A stretch of DNA of 7,391 nt, taken from assembly GCA_021647345.1 (NCBI GenBank), contig JAKIUX010000035.1, positions 1 to 7,391 of the forward strand, given 5' to 3'. The DNA is from Hydrogenimonas sp. Lineage in GTDB: Bacteria > Campylobacterota > Campylobacteria > Campylobacterales > Hydrogenimonadaceae. A program made the position numbers and the translations under genes. Under the pieces are notes generated by a model. The model worked only from the letters and a program-made list of their open reading frames with translations. It ran no database searches and was not told the origin of the DNA. Shown here in pieces: positions 5,563 to 7,391 of this stretch. How positions within the stretch are numbered: the first letter of the stretch is position 1; every line of letters begins with the position of its first letter.

Positions 5563-6816
5563 TTAAATAAAATATACCCCCCATCCTATTGTTACGAAAC
5601 CCAAAAATGCTATCACCATAGCCGAACGGTAGGTACGCTTCGCTCCGCCGAACCAGATGGCATAAATTGCTTTTAGAAGGTTGTTGCTGCCTGCGGCTAT
5701 AATGATTGAAGCCGTCACTGTCTGCTCATTAACGTTAAAGTATCCCGTCAAGAGCGAGAGTATGAAGGGGTCAATGTCGGTAAATCCTGCAATGAATGCG
5801 AATATTCTAAGTCCGACTCCGCCGTAATGGGATGTAACGAAGTCCGTTACGACAATCATGACAACAAAAAGTAGTGCAAACATAAATGCCGTTCCAAGCT
5901 CAAGCGGGTTTTGATCGCTGGAAGAGGGAGCGACCACACCCCTTTTTCCAAGAGAGTAGTAGATTGATGAAACAACAAAAGCGGCAAGAGAAAGAAGAAG
6001 AAACGGCAATGCAATACTCTTTGCAACTGGTACGCTAAAAAGAAGCGCTATAGCTACAAGGCGCAGATACATCACTCCCGTCGCAGCTACAACGGCCGCA
6101 TCTATCATATACGAACCCCCTATTTCTGCTGCTTTTCTTGCAAGTACAACAGTAGTAGCTGTAGATGAGTAGACACCTCCAAGCACACCCATTAGAAAGT
6201 ATCCCCTTGAAGGGAAAATATAGCGCTGAGCTATGTAACCGCCATAAGATACTGCAGAGACGACAACGACCGCAAGCCATATCTTAAAAGGTGCTATAGG
6301 GATGTATGCAATGACATTCTCTTTTGGAAGCAGAGGAAGTATGACGGCAGAAAGAAGTACCATCTTGCCTAAAGTTTCAAACTCATAAGTATTGACTCCT
6401 GCCGTAAATTTGTGAATCGCTCTTCTGGCGTTTAGTATGAAGACTATAAGAACGAAAAGAAGTGCCGGCATCCAGAGAGGATATATTTGAGTTAAAGGAC
6501 CAAATGCATAGACACAGAGCATTACGGTAAAGAGCAGAATGCTCTGCCCCTTTCTGCGCATCTTCCCCCAGTAGAATATGGCAAAAAGCAGAGTGAGTGA
6601 GAGTAAAACGGCGGTATATGGAACAAGATGTGCGGGGTCTATCTTATAAAATAAAAATCCGAGTATTCCAACGAATGTCAAGGTTCTGGCGGAGCCGAAA
6701 AAGTATTTGGAAGAGTCGGAGTGATACTCTATGCGATAGGTCTTGACCTCCAGCCCTACAAGAAAGCTGAAAGCTACGGTAACGATGAAGTGGATTAGAT
6801 CCGGTTCGAGATTCAT
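5563..6816 (-). CDS. MgtC/SapB family membrane protein with DUF4010 domain (COG3174)
   Basis: The product is a 417-residue polytopic inner-membrane protein with about ten or more hydrophobic segments. The N-terminal third is MgtC/SapB-like: FLVGLEVKTYR at 18-28, then GSARTLTFVGILGFL at 41-55. The rest carries DUF4010 features: LGGVYSSTATTVVLAR at 212-227, MYLRLV at 249-254, NPLEL at 303-307, FTDIDPFILS at 345-354 and AAGSNNLLKA at 374-383. MgtC proteins are linked to growth in low magnesium and to control of ATP synthase; the molecular role of the DUF4010 form is not settled. I choose the ATG at 6816 because it forms an ATGA overlap with the stop of ppk2. An upstream in-frame ATG at 6843 would add 9 residues but has no ribosome binding site. 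The coupling to ppk2 suggests a shared physiological role, perhaps in phosphate, Mg2+ or energy balance. Confidence 0.88.
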   Translation of the reverse strand: MNLEPDLIHFIVTVAFSFLVGLEVKTYRIEYHSDSSKYFFGSARTLTFVGILGFLFYKIDPAHLVPYTAVLLSLTLLFAIFYWGKMRRKGQSILLFTVMLCVYAFGPLTQIYPLWMPALLFVLIVFILNARRAIHKFTAGVNTYEFETLGKMVLLSAVILPLLPKENVIAYIPIAPFKIWLAVVVVSAVSYGGYIAQRYIFPSRGYFLMGVLGGVYSSTATTVVLARKAAEIGGSYMIDAAVVAATGVMYLRLVAIALLFSVPVAKSIALPFLLLSLAAFVVSSIYYSLGKRGVVAPSSSDQNPLELGTAFMFALLFVVMIVVTDFVTSHYGGVGLRIFAFIAGFTDIDPFILSLLTGYFNVNEQTVTASIIIAAGSNNLLKAIYAIWFGGAKRTYRSAMVIAFLGFVTIGWGVYFI

Positions 6817-7391
6817 GGTGCGATCAAGCCTTTTTCGTAACATATGGGGTCATATTCGCAGACAACATCGTTGTCGTAGAGAAGATACTTCTCCTCCTTA
6901 TCTTTATACTCTACATTAGATAGAAAGTGTTTCATCACATTGATACGAGAAACCCTCTTCTCATCACTATGGACCACATACCAGGGAGCAAAAACGAAAG
7001 ATGTTTTTGAAAACATCTCATCTCGCGCTTTTGAGTACTCCTTCCAGAGCTTTTGCGCCTGCATATCTATCGGGCTAATCTTCCACTGCTTGAGCGGGTC
7101 TCTCTTTCTCTCTTCAAGTCTGCGCTTTTGCTCCTTTTTGGAGATATCAAGATAGTATTTGAAAAATATCATCTCAGAATGGGTAAGCATCTGCTCGAAA
7201 CTGGCCACCTCTCTAATAAAGAGCTTATGCTCCTTTTTGGTGCAAAAACCCATAACTTTCTCAACTCCGGCTCGGTTGTACCAGCTTCTGTTGAAAAAGA
7301 CTATCTCGCCGCCTACCGGTAAGTGTGGAACGTATCTTTGAAAATACCACGAATTTCTATCTCTGGCGCACGGTTTTCCAAGAGCGACAGA
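6813..7391 (-). CDS. ppk2: Polyphosphate kinase 2 (PPK2), C-terminal 192 residues, 5' end cut by window edge
   Basis: PPK2 transfers phosphate between polyphosphate and nucleotides, usually favouring NTP or NDP formation. The frame is open to the right edge. The fragment begins just after the expected Walker A region, which lies outside. Seen here are RDRNSWYFQRYVPHLP at residues 10-25, the Walker-B-region motif FFNRSWYNRAGVEKVMGFC, the lid KRDPLKQWKISPIDMQ, the motif YSKARDEMF, APWYVVHSDEKR and a C-terminal tail. The single-domain layout and RSWYNRAGVE motif fit class I PPK2. At the Walker B position there is Asn (codon 7290-7292) where many PPK2 have Asp. The stop overlaps the start of the MgtC/DUF4010 gene in an ATGA motif, and ppk2 is the first visible gene of the four-gene unit. 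The promoter lies outside the window. Confidence 0.94.
   Translation of the reverse strand, partial: SVALGKPCARDRNSWYFQRYVPHLPVGGEIVFFNRSWYNRAGVEKVMGFCTKKEHKLFIREVASFEQMLTHSEMIFFKYYLDISKKEQKRRLEERKRDPLKQWKISPIDMQAQKLWKEYSKARDEMFSKTSFVFAPWYVVHSDEKRVSRINVMKHFLSNVEYKDKEEKYLLYDNDVVCEYDPICYEKGLIAP

Overview
The window looks like chromosomal DNA from a bacterium with moderate G+C (about low-to-mid 40s per cent by eye), compact genes, clear AAGGAG-type ribosome binding sites and heavy use of AGA (Arg) and ATA (Ile) codons. That style, together with the particular PpsA, DUF389, LOG-family and PPK2 proteins, suggests a free-living Campylobacterota (Epsilonproteobacteria, Sulfurimonas/Sulfurovum-like). 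The taxonomic guess is an inference and was not tested by any search. No tRNA, rRNA, insertion sequence, CRISPR array or phage gene was seen.

Layout. (1) At 1-1067 on the minus strand is the N-terminal ATP-grasp half of phosphoenolpyruvate synthase (ppsA), cut by the left edge. (2) At 1257-2179 on the minus strand are three tightly packed small genes: a 50-residue very basic protein, a 177-residue helical protein of unknown function, and a 78-residue protein that matches only the first half of a cyclic-nucleotide-binding domain. In front of them is a GC-rich leader of about 110 nt that can fold into a three-way junction. (3) At 2424-4307 on the plus strand is a 627-residue membrane protein. 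It joins a DUF389 (TIGR00341) membrane domain to an N-terminal region that resembles a degenerate diacylglycerol-kinase fold. (4) At 4390-7391 on the minus strand is a four-gene unit: polyphosphate kinase 2 (5' end cut by the right edge), an MgtC/SapB-DUF4010 membrane protein, a LOG-family (TIGR00730) Rossmann protein and a small membrane protein. The first pair share an ATGA overlap and the last pair a 14-bp overlap, so the unit is very probably one transcript.

Working together. PpsA and PPK2 both handle high-energy phosphate: PpsA uses ATP to make PEP, and PPK2 moves phosphate between polyphosphate and nucleotides. LOG-family enzymes cleave nucleoside monophosphates. The MgtC/DUF4010 and DUF389 proteins are membrane proteins of poorly known function. 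A polyphosphate/nucleotide/ion-homeostasis theme for the right-hand operon is a reasonable hypothesis but is not shown by the sequence. The least explained parts are the small three-gene operon with its structured leader, and the pseudo-kinase-like domain fused to DUF389.
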